From Branchipolynoe longqiensis (Eukaryota > Annelida > Polychaeta > Phyllodocida > Polynoidae), in assembly GCA_030323885.1 (NCBI GenBank), contig CM059188.1, forward strand, positions 117,929,459 to 117,993,458: a DNA stretch of 64,000 nucleotides, written 5' to 3'. The position numbers and the translations under genes are program-made. This document shows positions 10,946-21,499 of the stretch, in pieces. How positions within the stretch are numbered: position 1 is the first letter of the stretch; each line of letters starts with the position of its first letter. The notes under the pieces were generated by a model. It worked only from the letters and a program-made list of their open reading frames with translations. It was not told the DNA's origin and searched no databases.

Positions 10946-11099
10946 TAACTAACAAACACATGCTCAGCTTCTGATGGATCTAGATGACTACAATATTCCG
11001 CTTTTTTTCTCTTCTCCTCTCCTTACTACTTACTATACTAGAATTTTGGCCAGCAAAGGGTTCAAACGTTAAACGTTAATTGTTGAAATTGCGTGAAGT

Positions 11100-12055
11100 T
11101 TGGGTGGTGGGTTAGTAAAAGGTGTCACTTATCCTAATAGAGTGTGTAATGGTCGGATCCGGCTTGGAGATCCATGCATGGAGGTGTGGAGCTGGGGATG
11201 GGCATATGTGGGATGTAGATGGAGATGTAGATGTGCAGGTGGTGGGGGAGGTACGGATGTGGATATGGGGAACGTGGGGGGATGGAGATGGGAATATGGG
11301 GGATGATAGAGTAGATGTGGGGCGGTACGGATGTGGAGATGGGGAACGTGGGAGGGAGGGGGGGGGTGGGTATATGGTGGGGTGTAGATGTGGATGGCGT
11401 TGGATGTGGAGATGGGGAACGTGGGGGATGGGGGGGAAAAAGTTTATGTAGGGTGGAGAATACGCATATAAGGGATGTGGAGATGGGGAACAGTCGGGGA
11501 TGGGGGTTGGAATATGGGGGATGGGAACATGGAGGATGGGGGTGTGGATCGTGGATGGGATGGGGGTGGGATGTGGGGGTGTTAGGTGAATTGGGTGAGT
11601 GGAAGAGAGTGGAAGTGAGATGTGAGGGATATGGATGTGGGGTGTGTGGATGGGGATATGGATGTGGGGATGAGGGAATGTGGGGATGGGGATGAGGAAT
11701 GTGGGGGATATGGGATGTCAAGGATGGGAATATGCCAATGGGAGGTGGGGGTGTGTGAGGATGTGGATGTGGTGATATGGGTGTGGACGTGGTGGATGTG
11801 GATGTAGGGGATGTGGATGTGGGGGATGTAGGTGTGGGGGATATGAATGTGGGGGAGTGAATGTGGGGGGAGTGAATGTGGGGATATGGATGTGGGGGGA
11901 GTGGAAATGGGGGATATGGATTTTTGGAATATGGATGTGGAGATGTGGGATGTGGGGATGGGGAATGTGTGGATGTGGCGGATGTGGATGTGGGGGATGT
12001 GGGTGGCATGGATGTAGATGTGAAGGGTGTGGATGTGAGTGATCTGCATGTGGTG
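11100..12055. repeat. G/T-rich minisatellite (GGATGTGGATGTGG family)
   Basis: Variable units of GGATGTGG, GGGGATGG and GGGGAACGTGGG spread over about 950 bp, more regular after 11760. A 291-aa Pro/His/Ser frame on minus and Gly/Trp/Asp frames on plus are repeat shadows. Confidence 0.85.
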
Positions 12056-12178
12056 AATGCCCTTTGTTATTTACATTTTTTTAATATATATTTGTTATAG
12101 TGGCCCCCATTTCATGATGACCACCCAACAGCCAAACCACTAAGTGGCTTTGGCAGCCCATTTAGGCACTCAAACACG

Positions 12179-12510
12179 CTGGGCTTGGTGGCCTAATCGA
12201 TAGAGCGCAGGCCTGGCGTGCGGAAGGTCTGGAGTTGGGTTCCCGGTCGAGTCAAACCAATGACTTTAAAACTGATACTTGTCGCTTCCTAGCTTGACGC
12301 TCAGCATTAATAGGATAGGGAAAGGACTGGGAGGCCCAGTGTCAGGATAATGTGACTGAGTGGGATATTGGGTCAAGGTGCCAGCGGCCTGATTTCCAAG
12401 TGGGGCAGCACTATAAAGTTGCCATGAGTGTGCACTGTCACAAATCGGCACCCGTCCTGATATGACCTTAGATGTTGCCAGGACGTAAAACTTCCAACAG
12501 CCAACAACAA
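12179..12510 (+). repeat. SINE-A, near full length
   Basis: Head GGGCTTGGTGGCCTAATCGA with box B variant GGGTTCCCGGTCGAGTC, body with CAGGATAATGTGACTGAGTG and GGGGCAGCACTATAAAGT, tail TAGATGTTGCCAGGACGTAA. It then ends in AACA-rich sequence. Confidence 0.85.
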
Positions 12511-12925
12511 CCTGGTGTGATATGCATACCCCGCATTTGTTTTGTCTCTAAGAGTTTCCTTTTAAAATAATGTTAAATGGGGAAAGATATCTTCATGTTG
12601 AGAAGAAGGCGAGGTGGATGCGGGGAGAGGTGGCAATGGATTAGGAAGCAGGGAGGGCGAACTAAGTCTGCTTCACCATAGTTGACTGAGAGCAAGACAA
12701 GGGCAACTTAGTCTTTCAACAAATTCCCTCTAGCAAAACAAGGCGCTTGAAGTAAACTGAGTCCCTACGATTCATTATAGATAAGCGCAAGCCCAATGAG
12801 TAGACAATGGACCATCCAGTACTTTCGACAATTTCAGTGTCCACACTAAGGGTTGCTCAGCATTCTTGACTTTTTTGGGGGGAGTAAACCTGCAACCGCA
12901 TGACCAGCATAGCAAGGTTACTGGT
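12511..12925. other. Unique spacer, presumed intron of the convertase gene
   Basis: No repeat or coding signature. The convertase exon lies on the minus strand at 13284-13412, so this stretch is on the 3' side of that exon's donor and would be intronic if the gene is intact. Confidence 0.35.
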
Positions 12926-13235
12926 TTGTTTGTTGGGGTATAGCGTCCTAGAAACATCTACGGTCATATTGCAATGGGTACTGACTTGCCATGTGCACTA
13001 ATGGCGACTTCACAGTGCTGCCCCGTTGAAATACCATACTGCTAAGAGCCCATGACTTTGATATACACAATCACTCACATTATCCTGATACCGAGAAAAC
13101 CAATCCTTACCCTATCCTAGAAATGCCATGCACCAAGTAAAACAGCGATAAGTAGCTTATTATTTAACTCATTGCTTTGACTCGGTCGGGGTTTGAACCC
13201 ACGACTTCCCGCATGTGAAGCCAGCCGCGCTCTTG
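12926..13235 (-). repeat. SINE-A next to the convertase exon
   Basis: Reverse-oriented copy: the tail (GGGGTATAGCGTCCTAGAAACA) comes first and the head (GACTCGGTCGGGGTTTGAACCC, then a decayed box A) last. The head end is about 45 bp from the exon's splice donor, so the SINE lies just downstream in the presumed intron. Confidence 0.75.
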
Positions 13236-13283
13236 CGGACCAGCCATCGCAGCCATATTGAGCTCATAATTTGGAAGACTTAC

Positions 13284-13412
13284 GTAATTCTTCTTGAGGT
13301 CCGGGTGATCCTTCTCGATGCCATCGTCGAGGATGGACACGACGACGTTCTTGCCAGTGTACCCCTTCTTCCACGCCGGTTTCACGTTCATGTCCAGGAC
13401 GCCGCCACGCCG
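13284..13412 (-). CDS. Internal exon of a furin/PC-type proprotein convertase (subtilisin-like, S8B)
   Basis: Proprotein convertases cleave precursors after paired basic residues in the secretory pathway. Read on minus, CTGTTCCAG precedes CGGCGTGGC and GTAAGT follows AATTAC, giving a 43-codon phase-0 exon with good acceptor and donor. The translation contains LDMNVKPAWKKGYTGKN (residues 6-22) and VVSILDDGIEKDHPDL (24-39), closely matching the start of the S8B catalytic domain. The first Asp of DDG (residue 29) aligns with the catalytic Asp of furin. The His and Ser of the triad would lie in later exons at lower coordinates and are not visible. Third positions are strongly G/C. There is no stop or frameshift, so a living gene is likely. 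The furin/PC5/PC1 paralogue cannot be settled from one exon. A SINE-A and a SINE-B lie about 50-65 bp away on either side. Confidence 0.9.
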
Positions 13413-13476
13413 CTGGAACAGAGCGGAAAGGGAACATGACCTTCAACCCCTGACAATAACAGAATAACAGTTCATG

Positions 13477-13740
13477 GGGAAAGCAAAGCTTGTTTTATTT
13501 AATGACGCCTCTAGAGCACATTGATTTTTATCATTGGCTATTGCCTTATTGGACGTCATTCTGACATATTTCTGTGGAGGAAACCTGTTGCCGCCACATA
13601 GGCTACTCTTTCCAATAAGCAGCAGGGGGTCTTTTATATGCACTTTCCCACAGACAGGACAGCACATACCACAGCCTTTGATGAACAAGTTGTGGACCAG
13701 GGTTAATTCAGGGGAAGAAGAGGGAGGAACAATATACCAT
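13477..13740 (-). repeat. SINE-B (possible mollusc SINE)
   Basis: In reverse it begins AAGCTTGTTTTATTTAATGA, continues CCTCTAGAGCACATTGATTT, GACGTCATTCTGACATATTT and GGGGTCTTTTATATGCACTT, and ends ATGAACAAGTTGTGGACCAG. It matches the copies at 38887 and 61925. I recall this sequence as a very common SINE in molluscan DNA. It lies in the presumed upstream intron of the convertase exon. Confidence 0.85.
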
Positions 13741-13749
13741 AAACGGAAT

Positions 13750-14010
13750 GTTTGCTTGTTTGTTGTCTTACATCCTAGCAGCATCTAAGGTCATATCAGG
13801 ACGGGTACCGACTCGTGACAAAGCGCACTCATGGCGACTTTATAGTGCTGCCCCACTGAGAGACTAGGCTGCTGGTAACATGACCCAATATCCCACACAG
13901 TCACATTTTCCTGACACTGAGCTAATCAGTCCTTACCATATCCTAATAATCAATTGTCATTGATTTTCTTCAACCGGGAATCAAACTCCGGACCTTCTCT
14001 TTGCTTTGTG
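13750..14010 (-). repeat. SINE-A, shortened body
   Basis: Tail TTACATCCTAGCAGCATCTA, body CACTCATGGCGACTTTATAG, then a jump to AATTGTCATTGATTTTCTTC and the head box B (CCGGGAATCAAACTCCGG). The missing CTGAGC...GACAAGTAT block indicates an internal deletion or a SINE-A/A2 chimera. Confidence 0.7.
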
Positions 14011-14096
14011 ATAATAAAAAGAAGTGTTTCCAACCCGACAGAGGCAGACTGTTTAGTATCCAATGAATAATTGCTTCTACTAATACTTAGTAATAG

Positions 14097-14262
14097 TAGT
14101 CTGTACTGACATCCCAGACAAGGAGCCACATAGAGGTAGGCGTGGATAGGCTGATGACATCAGGGAACCTAGGTAGTGTAATGGTTAACACACTAGCCCA
14201 GAATGCAAGGTGTGGGTTCAAGACCTGCTCTAGGCACAATTTATCCATTTTCATCACCATGT
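14097..14262 (+). repeat. SINE-C (tRNA-Gln-like head)
   Basis: Leader TACTGACATCCCAGACAAGG, then CCTAGGTAGTGTAATGGTTA ... GTGTGGGTTCAAGACCTGCT. A degraded acceptor, D-arm (box A) and T-arm (box B) are visible. The tail CATTTTCATCACC is shared with copies at 18664, 18988 and 45385. Confidence 0.75.
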
Positions 14263-14270
14263 TAGAAGTG

Positions 14271-14555
14271 CAGGGTCCGTACACATGGGAAGATATGGAA
14301 TTCAAGGCTATTTCAAGGCTTTTCAAGACTGTTTTTAATAGGAATTCAAGACTATTGTCATTTGGATTTCAGGGGGGGAAAAGGCAAATGGCAATTTCAG
14401 ACTAATTTAGATCAGTGGGGAGAGTTTAATGGAATTAAAGGCTTTTCAAGACTAATTATCCAAAATAGGTTAAATGCAAGGCTTTTCAAGGCCTTGAAAT
14501 GGGACAAATGATGTTCAAGACTTTTCAAGTCTTTCCAGGCCCTGTACGGACCCTG
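14271..14555. mobile_element. MITE with CAGGGTCCGTAC termini
   Basis: Left CAGGGTCCGTAC and right GTACGGACCCTG are perfect 12-bp inverted repeats. The 285-bp interior repeats TTCAAGGCTTTTCAAG-like blocks and has no coding capacity. hAT-like by its CAGGG end. Flanks TAGAAGTG and TAAGTGTC do not make a clear 8-bp duplication. A diverged relative lies at 45777. Confidence 0.7.
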
Positions 14556-14574
14556 TAAGTGTCAATGGGTTGAT

Positions 14575-14625
14575 GTGCCTAGAGCAGGATTCGAACCCAC
14601 ACCTACAAACCACGTGGCACTGGCT
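14575..14625 (-). repeat. SINE-C head fragment
   Basis: GCCTAGAGCAGGATTCGAAC followed by CCACACC is the reverse complement of the SINE-C T-arm and 3' acceptor. It lies immediately after the MITE. Confidence 0.6.
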
Positions 14626-15055
14626 AGGAGGCAAAGCCGTCCCTAGGATTGTGCCAGCGGTCAGCGGCTTACATCCTGTGTTTATACGCTAGACATAACA
14701 GCCTAGCGTGCAGATAAAAGTGACATTTGGCTTCCTCAGTGGTTTATTAATCACCTCAGCCCCCTGGGTGCTTCAGCTCTGTGTGAGATCCAACATTAAG
14801 ATGATGCCCCACATGATCAACAAATCAACACCTGAAATTCCACAAGCACGACACTAACAACTAACAACTAGATTTGAGCACCGGCTTCCCACATGGCAAG
14901 TACAATAGCGGAGTACAACTAATGACTTAAAAAGTTATACTTGTCATTCGGCATTACTTGGGTTTGCAATTGAAATTTCTCCCGTGTGATCAATAAAAAA
15001 CAAACAAGAACAATAATCACTTGAAGCCAATGTTGATAGCACAATGTGCAGTTCT
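14626..15055. other. Unique spacer
   Basis: Contains a short SINE scrap (CTAATGACTTAAAAAGTTATACTTGTC near 14918). No gene signal. Confidence 0.45.
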
Positions 15056-15065
15056 CCACTGAATG

Positions 15066-16226
15066 CGTACTATTGTGACACAAGCTAGGGTCATGTGAGC
15101 GACTATTGTGACACAAACTAGGGTCAGGTGAGCAACTATTGTGACACAAACTAGGGTCATGTGAGTGACTATTGTGACACAAACTAGGGTCATGTGAGCA
15201 ACTATTGTGACACAAACTAGGGTCATGTGAGTGACTATTGTGACACAAACTAGGGTCATGTGAGTGACTATTGTGACACAAACTAGGGTCATGTGAGCAA
15301 CTATTGTGACACAAACTAGGGTCATGTGAGTGACTATTGTGACACAAACTAGGGTCAGGTGAGCGACTATTGTGACACAAACTAGGGTCATGTGAGTGAC
15401 TATTGTGACACAAACTAGGGTCATGTGAGCAACTATTGTGACACAAACTAGGGTCATGTGAGCAACTATTGTGACACAAACTAGGGTCATGTGAGTGACT
15501 ATTGTGACACAAACTAGGGTCATGTGAGCAACTATGGTGACACAAACTAGGGTCATGTGAGCAATTATTCTGACACAAACTAGGGTCATGTGAGCAACTA
15601 TTGTGACACAAACTAGGCTCATGTCAGAAACTATTGTGACAAACTAGGATCGTGTGAGCAACTATTGTGACACAAACCAGGGTCATCTGAGCAACTATTG
15701 TGACACAAACTAGGGCCATGTCAGCGACTATTGTGACACAAACTAGGGTCATGTGAGCAACTATTGTGACACAAACTAGGGTCATGTGAGCGACTATTAT
15801 GACACAAACTAGGGTCATCTGAGCAACTATTGTGATACAAACTAGGGTCATGTGAGCAATTATCCTGACACAAACTAGGGTCATGTGAGCAACTATTGTG
15901 ACACAAACTAGGCTCATGTCAGAACTATTGTGACAAACTAGGAACATGTGAGCAACTATTGTGACACAAACTAGGGTCATGTGAGCAATTATCCTGACAC
16001 AAACTAGGGTCATGTGAGCGACTATTGTGACACAAACTAGGCTCATGTCAGAACTATTGTGACAAACTAGGAACATGTGAGCAACTATTGTGACACAAAT
16101 GAGGGTCATGTGAGTAACTATTGTGACACAAACCAAGGTCATGTGAGCAACTATTGTGACACAAACTAGGGTCATGTGAGCAAGTATTGTGACACAAACT
16201 AGGGTCATGTGAGCAACCTCCTGAAG
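15066..16226. repeat. 33-bp minisatellite
   Basis: About 35 units of ACTATTGTGACACAAACTAG followed by GGTCATGTGAGCA, with single-base variants (AGCA/AGTG, GTCATG/GTCAGG). From about 15630 there is also a higher-order pattern in which shortened units recur, e.g. CAGAACTATTGTGACAAACT at 15921 and 16050. The 11-codon period leaves minus frames of 230, 201 and 194 aa open in overlapping registers. There is no unique spacer between units, so it is not CRISPR-like. Confidence 0.95.
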
Positions 16227-16282
16227 GACTGACTTGGGAATGATAAACCAAGCTTATATTTTGATATAAATATATATTTACA

Positions 16283-16500
16283 TTTGTTGATTAAGCAGGG
16301 GAAATGTCAATCGCTGACAATTGGCATTCCTCATTCCACTGCTCCTTATTCTATCATAGCAATGCTAAGCACCCGGCTAGGTAGTGACACTAATACATTT
16401 TTAAGGCATTACTTTGACTCGGCAAGAGTTCAAACTTGGGGTTTGAATCTCATGACCTGCCACATGCAAAGCGGATGCTCAAACAAAGGTATCGGCCACC
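16283..16500 (-). repeat. SINE-A2
   Basis: Tail GTTGATTAAGCAGGGGAAAT, then TCATTCCACTGCTCCTTATT, AAGCACCCGGCTAGGTAGTG and a head with GACTCGGCAAGAGTTCAAAC. A duplicated box-B-like stretch (GGGGTTTGAATCTCATGACC) follows. Confidence 0.7.
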
Positions 16501-17545
16501 CCATCTGGGTGAATCTTTAGTAATGCGTTCCCAGACAACATCCTGAGTCCAGTCTCTCAAGCCAATCCACCCACTCCTATTATGTTGCCTACACAAATAT
16601 GCAATCATGTCTTCCATTTGTTTATTGCACATGTAGTGAGTAGCTTGGTTTCCCACCAAAGTTGCGTAGACCTTAGGCATTTACATTACATTAGCGGGGC
16701 ATTTACATTTGATCAAAATGACTATCAAAGTATGATGTGCGGATTATTATTCAAAGTTTTCTGTCTTTTAGTTCAGTGCAATTATATTTACATAGGTCAA
16801 AAAGACTAGTGGTGTATTGAACTACTGGGCCTATTTAGGGGGGGGGTCTGGCAGGGCCATAGGAATGGATATGTTTTCTGTCATTGGTAATGTTGTATTC
16901 ACTAAGAGGTGAACCTGGTTTCAGCTGGTACTTACAATATCTAGGCTAGCCTAGTTGTATTCTGGGGTCTAAGGGTCCATATTCAGGGGCGTCTGGCACC
17001 ATTAACGCAATGCACAAATTTTCTGGAATAACCTGTTTTACATTCAATGGACAGAACTTGATCATTTGGCACCAATTTTATCTGGTACCTCGCTTGTCTA
17101 TGCTAGCCCAATTTTTAGGCCCTTTCAGTGGGGTCTGTCGATTGCCCCGTTAACATAGATTTAGTAGTAAGCACACAATGGCAGCAATTTTGAGTAGTAT
17201 CTTGCTAAACTATTTCAGACCCAATTTTAGGCCCCTTTAGGGGGTCCCTAGGCCTACACGCAATGGGTGGTCCACGGCAGACTACCATATCTGTGCATCC
17301 CAGCACACCCCTAGCGCATTCCCACACTCATATATTGATACCTCGTTTGTCTACCCTGAAGCTCCTGGGCTGCCGCTCTACAAGCTAATGTACAGAGCTA
17401 TTTTGCTATTGACTGCGGAGTTATATTGTGATCACTTCCCATGGCACTAGTTTCATTAGGCCGAGCAGAAAGTACCCCTGTAATAAAATAAACTCATGTG
17501 CAATAAATGCCACAAATGGAAACTTTGGAAGGTGTGAACATGTAT
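16501..17545. other. Unique segment, weak ORF on minus
   Basis: A minus frame at about 16510-16680 translates to a non-repetitive stretch (MCNKQMEDMIAYLCRQHNRS) with normal composition, but no acceptor or donor of quality borders it and GC3 is low. The rest (16810-17545) has phrases such as GGCCCCTTTAGGGGGTCCCT and no recognisable feature. Confidence 0.35.
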
Positions 17546-17592
17546 TTGTTGTTGTTTTACATCCTAGCAACATCTAGGTCATATTGGGACGG
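17546..17592 (-). repeat. SINE-A tail fragment
   Basis: GTTGTTTTACATCCTAGCAA, CATCTAGGTCATATTGGGAC: only the 3' tail, as expected of a 5'-truncated insertion. Confidence 0.75.
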
Positions 17593-18216
17593 ACCAACAT
17601 GCGTGGTTTATTTCATAGCTGCAAAGGCGAAAAATAGGGGATGGAGGGTTGTGCCAATACATGTGTACAGTCGACGGCTGGCGGTTTGAGTGGTGTAGAC
17701 AGGCTAATAAATCAATACAGGCAAGGAAGGAAAGTAGATAAAGAGCGAAAGGTAGGAGAGTGAGACTCCCTAATTTATTGTATATATAGTTTCAAGAAAC
17801 AAGATGGTGGTGATCACATGATCCAGTCTTCCAATCACTAACAGGCATTCTTCTATCCACCAATGAGGGTTCCATATCCTTGTAACCAAGGCATAGTTAC
17901 ATCTGGCTACAGTGCCCTGTTGTGTCTGGTGCAGTGATCCATAAATAACACTTGGAGGGGAGGGGATATGTGAGGCGACTTCCCAAAGACTGTCCCACAT
18001 GTCAAGAAGTGACCCTCTCTCAGGTCAAGAAGTGACCCTCTCTCACTATCTATATTGATTTACAATTTCTATCTTCAATTAGTAATGGATCACCAACTCC
18101 ACATATACCTTATATGCCTTTGGTTTTACATACCATTTACCATTTTATAGACGAGTTGCAATTTATTATAGTATAGTTCTCCATAGTCCATATCTCATAT
18201 ATCGGAAAATTGTACA
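17593..18216. other. Unique spacer
   Basis: A 20-bp direct duplication (GTCAAGAAGTGACCCTCTCT at 18001 and 18022) is the only structure seen. No gene. Confidence 0.5.
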
Positions 18217-18439
18217 CAGGGTTCATGACCATTTTGACATCAAATTCCAGGACTTTCCTGTGCAAAATTCCAGGACAATTTTAAAACGTATATTAAATTA
18301 AACCAGCTATTTATGATTAAAAAATAAATATAAATTTTGTAATGAGTATCCATTTTCCAACAAATTCTATGACTTTCCAGGCCTGCATTCCTGAATTATC
18401 AAACCCCAGGACTTTCCAGGTTCTCAAGTGCGAACCCTG
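18217..18439. mobile_element. MITE with CAGGGTTC termini
   Basis: Left CAGGGTTC and right GAACCCTG. The interior repeats CCAGGACTTTCC / TTCCAGGAC words and is AT-rich. hAT-like by termini. No clear target duplication in the flanks. Confidence 0.6.
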
Positions 18440-18504
18440 TAATACGGGTATTCAGTTCCGCTGGTCCTTTAGAATGAATTATCGCTCATGCCAAACTATT
18501 TCTT

Positions 18505-18662
18505 AATTAGTTTTAATGTTCTAGCAATACCCAAGGTCATATAGGAATATGATTCAAACTGACCAATTGCTGTCATATATATCTTGGCATTTTGTGAAAT
18601 AATCTGTGAAAATAAAATATCGTAGAAATCCACAAAATTACCGAGATCTTTCATCCCTGTTA
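18505..18662. repeat. Dispersed repeat sharing termini with 50788-50935
   Basis: ATGTTCTAGCAATACCCAAG, ATTCAAACTGACCAATTGC and CCGAGATCTTTCATCCC appear in reverse order and orientation near 50790-50930. It seems to be a chimera of a SINE-like tail and a CAGGGATGAAAG-type MITE end. Confidence 0.45.
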
Positions 18663-18663
18663 A

Positions 18664-18860
18664 TATTGTAGTGGTCGGCACTGACCTCTCAGGCAAGGAG
18701 CCGCATAGACAGGTAGGCATGGGTGGTGTGTTGATATCAGGGAGCCTAGGTGGTGTAATGGTTAGCACACTGGCCCGGAATGCAAAGAGATGTGGGTTCG
18801 AGTCCCGCTCTAGGTGCAATATTTCCCATTTTCATCACCCCCATGACACTGGTTGCCGTG
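18664..18860 (+). repeat. SINE-C
   Basis: Leader GGCACTGACCTCTCAGGCAA, tRNA-like GAGCCTAGGTGGTGTAATGG, T-arm GTGGGTTCGAGTCCCGC, tail CCCATTTTCATCACCCCCAT. GCCTAG at the 5' end pairs with a decayed CTAGGT at the 3' end, and box A and box B look intact. Confidence 0.85.
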
Positions 18861-18987
18861 ATCAGGATCCTGTACAAGCTTTGCGCTGTACGGTTGTTGA
18901 ACCTACCCTGTGTATGTATGTGTTAGTGCATTGCCTGTATGTATGTAATTGTAAGCATTACAAGACTTACAATTCCAGGGGACGAGT

Positions 18988-19168
18988 GTAGTGGTCTGCA
19001 CTGACCTCTCAGGCAAGTAACCACATAGACAGGTAGGCGTGGGGAGTGTGTTGATATCAGGGAGCCTAGGTGGTGTAATGGTTAGCACACTGGCCCGGAA
19101 TGCAAAGAGATGTGGGTTCGAGTCCCGCTCTAGGCGCAATAATTCCCATTTTCATCACCCCCATGACA
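18988..19168 (+). repeat. SINE-C, best-preserved tRNA-like head
   Basis: The tRNA-like part (about 19064-19135) folds with acceptor GCCTAGG/CTCTAGGC, D-stem GTGT/GCAC and T-stem GTGGG/CCCGC. The anticodon stem is mispaired and position 33 is C rather than T, so it is not a working tRNA gene. It lies about 130 bp after another copy in the same orientation. Confidence 0.85.
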
Positions 19169-19599
19169 ATATCAATATCAAACTAATTCCTTCAAATAAA
19201 CGTAAAGGAGATTATAATGATCAGCCAAATATGTTCATCTTAAAACTATTCCAGAAACTCAAAATCATTTAAGTGAACTGAAAAGCCTGGCATCATGCCA
19301 TAATGCTACACAGATGTCATCACTGCCACCAACGCTACCCAACTTCTGCGTATGTCTACACTAAGCACCACCAGCTGGCTACAGGCCTGCGTAAGTAGTC
19401 CTGCAACCAAGCCCTGTCTGAAAAGCCGCCTTCGGCTAAAGGATTCATCAGTTAGTATGCTAGCAGAGCACTAAGTGTTACACTGAACAAATCTACACCC
19501 ATTTCTCAGCCATCTGACTGGGCACCATGACAAGAAACAAGCCTTGCAACCATCAACTGCAGCCGTCTCCAATTTGCATGCCCACATCACTGATTGGTT
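19169..19599. other. Unique spacer
   Basis: No repeat boxes, coding frame or promoter-like motif recognised. Confidence 0.45.
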
Positions 19600-19927
19600 G
19601 TTGGATTTTTTGTTGTTTTACATGCTAGCAACATCTAAGGTCATATCAGGACAGGTACCGACTTGTGACAGTGCACAATCATGTTGACTTTATAGTGCTG
19701 CCCCACTGGGAAATCAGTCCACTGGCACCATGAGCCGATATCCCACTCAGTCACATTATCCTGACACTGAGCTAACCAGTTCCTGCCCTATCCTATTAAT
19801 GCTGAGCTCTAGGCTAGGAAGCGACAAGTATCAATTTTATAGGTCATTGGTTTGACTCGACCATGAACGAAACTCCCAATATCACACACGCGAGGCCTGC
19901 GCTCTACCGATTCGGCCACCGCGCCCA
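19600..19927 (-). repeat. SINE-A, full length
   Basis: Tail GTTGTTTTACATGCTAGCAA to head GCGCTCTACCGATTCGGCCACCGCGCCC, with body motifs CAGTCACATTATCCTGACAC and GAAGCGACAAGTATCAATTT in between. Box A is among the best preserved in the window. Confidence 0.9.
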
Positions 19928-20128
19928 GTCCCACATCACTGATGTCATCAAGATAGGAAGCTAATTAATCACGTGGCCTACCAATGGGGGCGCGTCGCCG
20001 GGATTGTGATAATATAAATAATAGGACAAATAAATTCTTCCGACATCCGACATTGCCATCCAGCACCAGAAGGCCCCTTTGTGAATGGCTGGCAAACATG
20101 GCTCCCAACAAAGCCTTCTTACTGGTAA
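19928..20128. other. Short unique segment
   Basis: Contains CACGTGGCCTACCAATGGGG, a CCAAT-like word beside GC-rich sequence. Nothing else supports a promoter. Confidence 0.3.
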
Positions 20129-20721
20129 AGGCCCTGTCACACTACGACGTACAGCGTCAGCGCGTGCTCAACGTTTGAAAATTTGCCAGTATGTTGGCAT
20201 TCGTCAAACTTTTCAGCGATGAGGGGTAAAAATGGGCGTACACACAACATAGGTAATGTATGCAGAACATATCTCTGAAGTATTGCTAGCATATGAGACT
20301 ATTTTGAGAGCGTTCATGTGCCTCACAAAACGTTCGCATACGCTCACGGAACACTGACCAACATTACTTACGTTACTCCATCGCTAGAAGTACGTTATGA
20401 GTATGTAATGTATCCGTTGGCAGTACGCGGACTGTACGCGGACTGCACGTTTCCACTGGCTGAAGGTATGGCTAACATGCAGCAACGTATACCAACGTAT
20501 GCTGATGTATCCCTAACGTACATGCAGCTTACGTTCAACGTATGAGCCACATGTTGACAATTTTGAGCATGCACAAAATCTTTTCAGAGCCTGACGTATC
20601 CAGAACATATACACCGCATGCCCAACGTAACGTAACATATGACTACGTATGCCGATGTGTTGGTTGAAAATCACATACGTCGACATATGCTAAGGCTATA
20701 CATTGTAGTGTGACAGGCCCT
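20129..20721. mobile_element. PIF/Harbinger-like MITE, TAA target duplication
   Basis: Left AGGCCCTGTCACACTAC and right GTAGTGTGACAGGCCCT are inverted repeats with one mismatch. TAA flanks both ends (20126-20128 and 20722-20724), the TWA type of duplication known for PIF/Harbinger. The 593-bp interior is dense in ACGTA and CGTATG palindromic words and encodes nothing convincing. It shares the GTCACAC core with elements at 31408, 31942 and 47854. Confidence 0.8.
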
Positions 20722-20836
20722 TAAGGCGCTTTCCTAAGGAATCATCACCCTCAGGTTGACAGTGTTAGATGGAAAACAATAGTAGGTTGGTGATCAGCCA
20801 ACTGGCAGTAGTGGTACTGGCAGTGTACTCTTAGGG

Positions 20837-21282
20837 AAGGAATGTGGGTGGAAGGGAGGGAGGGAGGGAGGGAGGGAGGGGGAGGGGGGGGGGGGAGGGA
20901 GGGAGGGGAGGAGGGGAGGGAGAGGGAGAGATGGGCGAGAGGAGAGAGGGAGAGGGACAGAGAGGGACAGATAGGAACAGAGAAGGGGAGAGGGAGGGAG
21001 AGAGGGAGGGAGGGGGAAGGAGGAGGGAGGGAGAGAGGGAGAGGGAGAGAGGGTGATCGGGAGGGGGAGGTGGGGGAGTGATCGGGATCGAGAGGGAGGA
21101 TAGGTAAGTAGGTAGGTAGGTAGGTAGGTAGGTAGGAAAGGAGAAAGGGAGGTACCGAGCGAGGGAGAAAAGGAGGTATGGATGTGGAAGGGAGAGGGGG
21201 AGAGGGTGGAGAGGGAGGAGAGGTAGGGAGAAAGGGGGTAGGGAGGAAGGGAAGAAAGGGACGGGAAGGAAGGATAGAGAGT
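20837..21282. repeat. Polypurine tract (GGGA)n with internal (TAGG)n
   Basis: Nearly pure purine on plus: GGGAGGGAGGGA and GAGAGGGAGA blocks, with a TAGG tetranucleotide run at about 21100-21137. Frames through it are Arg/Glu/Gly on plus and Pro/Ser/Leu on minus. Confidence 0.9.
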
Positions 21283-21499
21283 TTGTTGTGGCTTGTTGCG
21301 GCTTGTTCTCATGCGGCTTGTTGCAGACTGTGAAACTACTAGTACTACCCGTGTGTGGGTGGAGTCAAGCTGAACACACGTTTCTCAAGATGAAACACCT
21401 CAGATAATCTTTTTTCTCCGCTACTGTGGGAACCAGTACCATGAATAAATTATTACTATTCTATGTCTAGAAGATGAAACAAATAACAGCCAACAACAA

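Noticed and set aside
15066..16226. CRISPR-like array
   Set aside because: The 33-bp units abut without unique spacers, the context is eukaryotic, and variants follow a minisatellite pattern.
16510..16680. Minus-strand frame with ordinary amino-acid composition
   Set aside because: Low third-position GC, no acceptor or donor, overlaps a SINE edge and has no recognisable family.
19064..19135. tRNA-Gln gene
   Set aside because: Acceptor, D and T stems pair, but the anticodon stem is mispaired and position 33 is not T. The same sequence recurs with a common tail (SINE-C).
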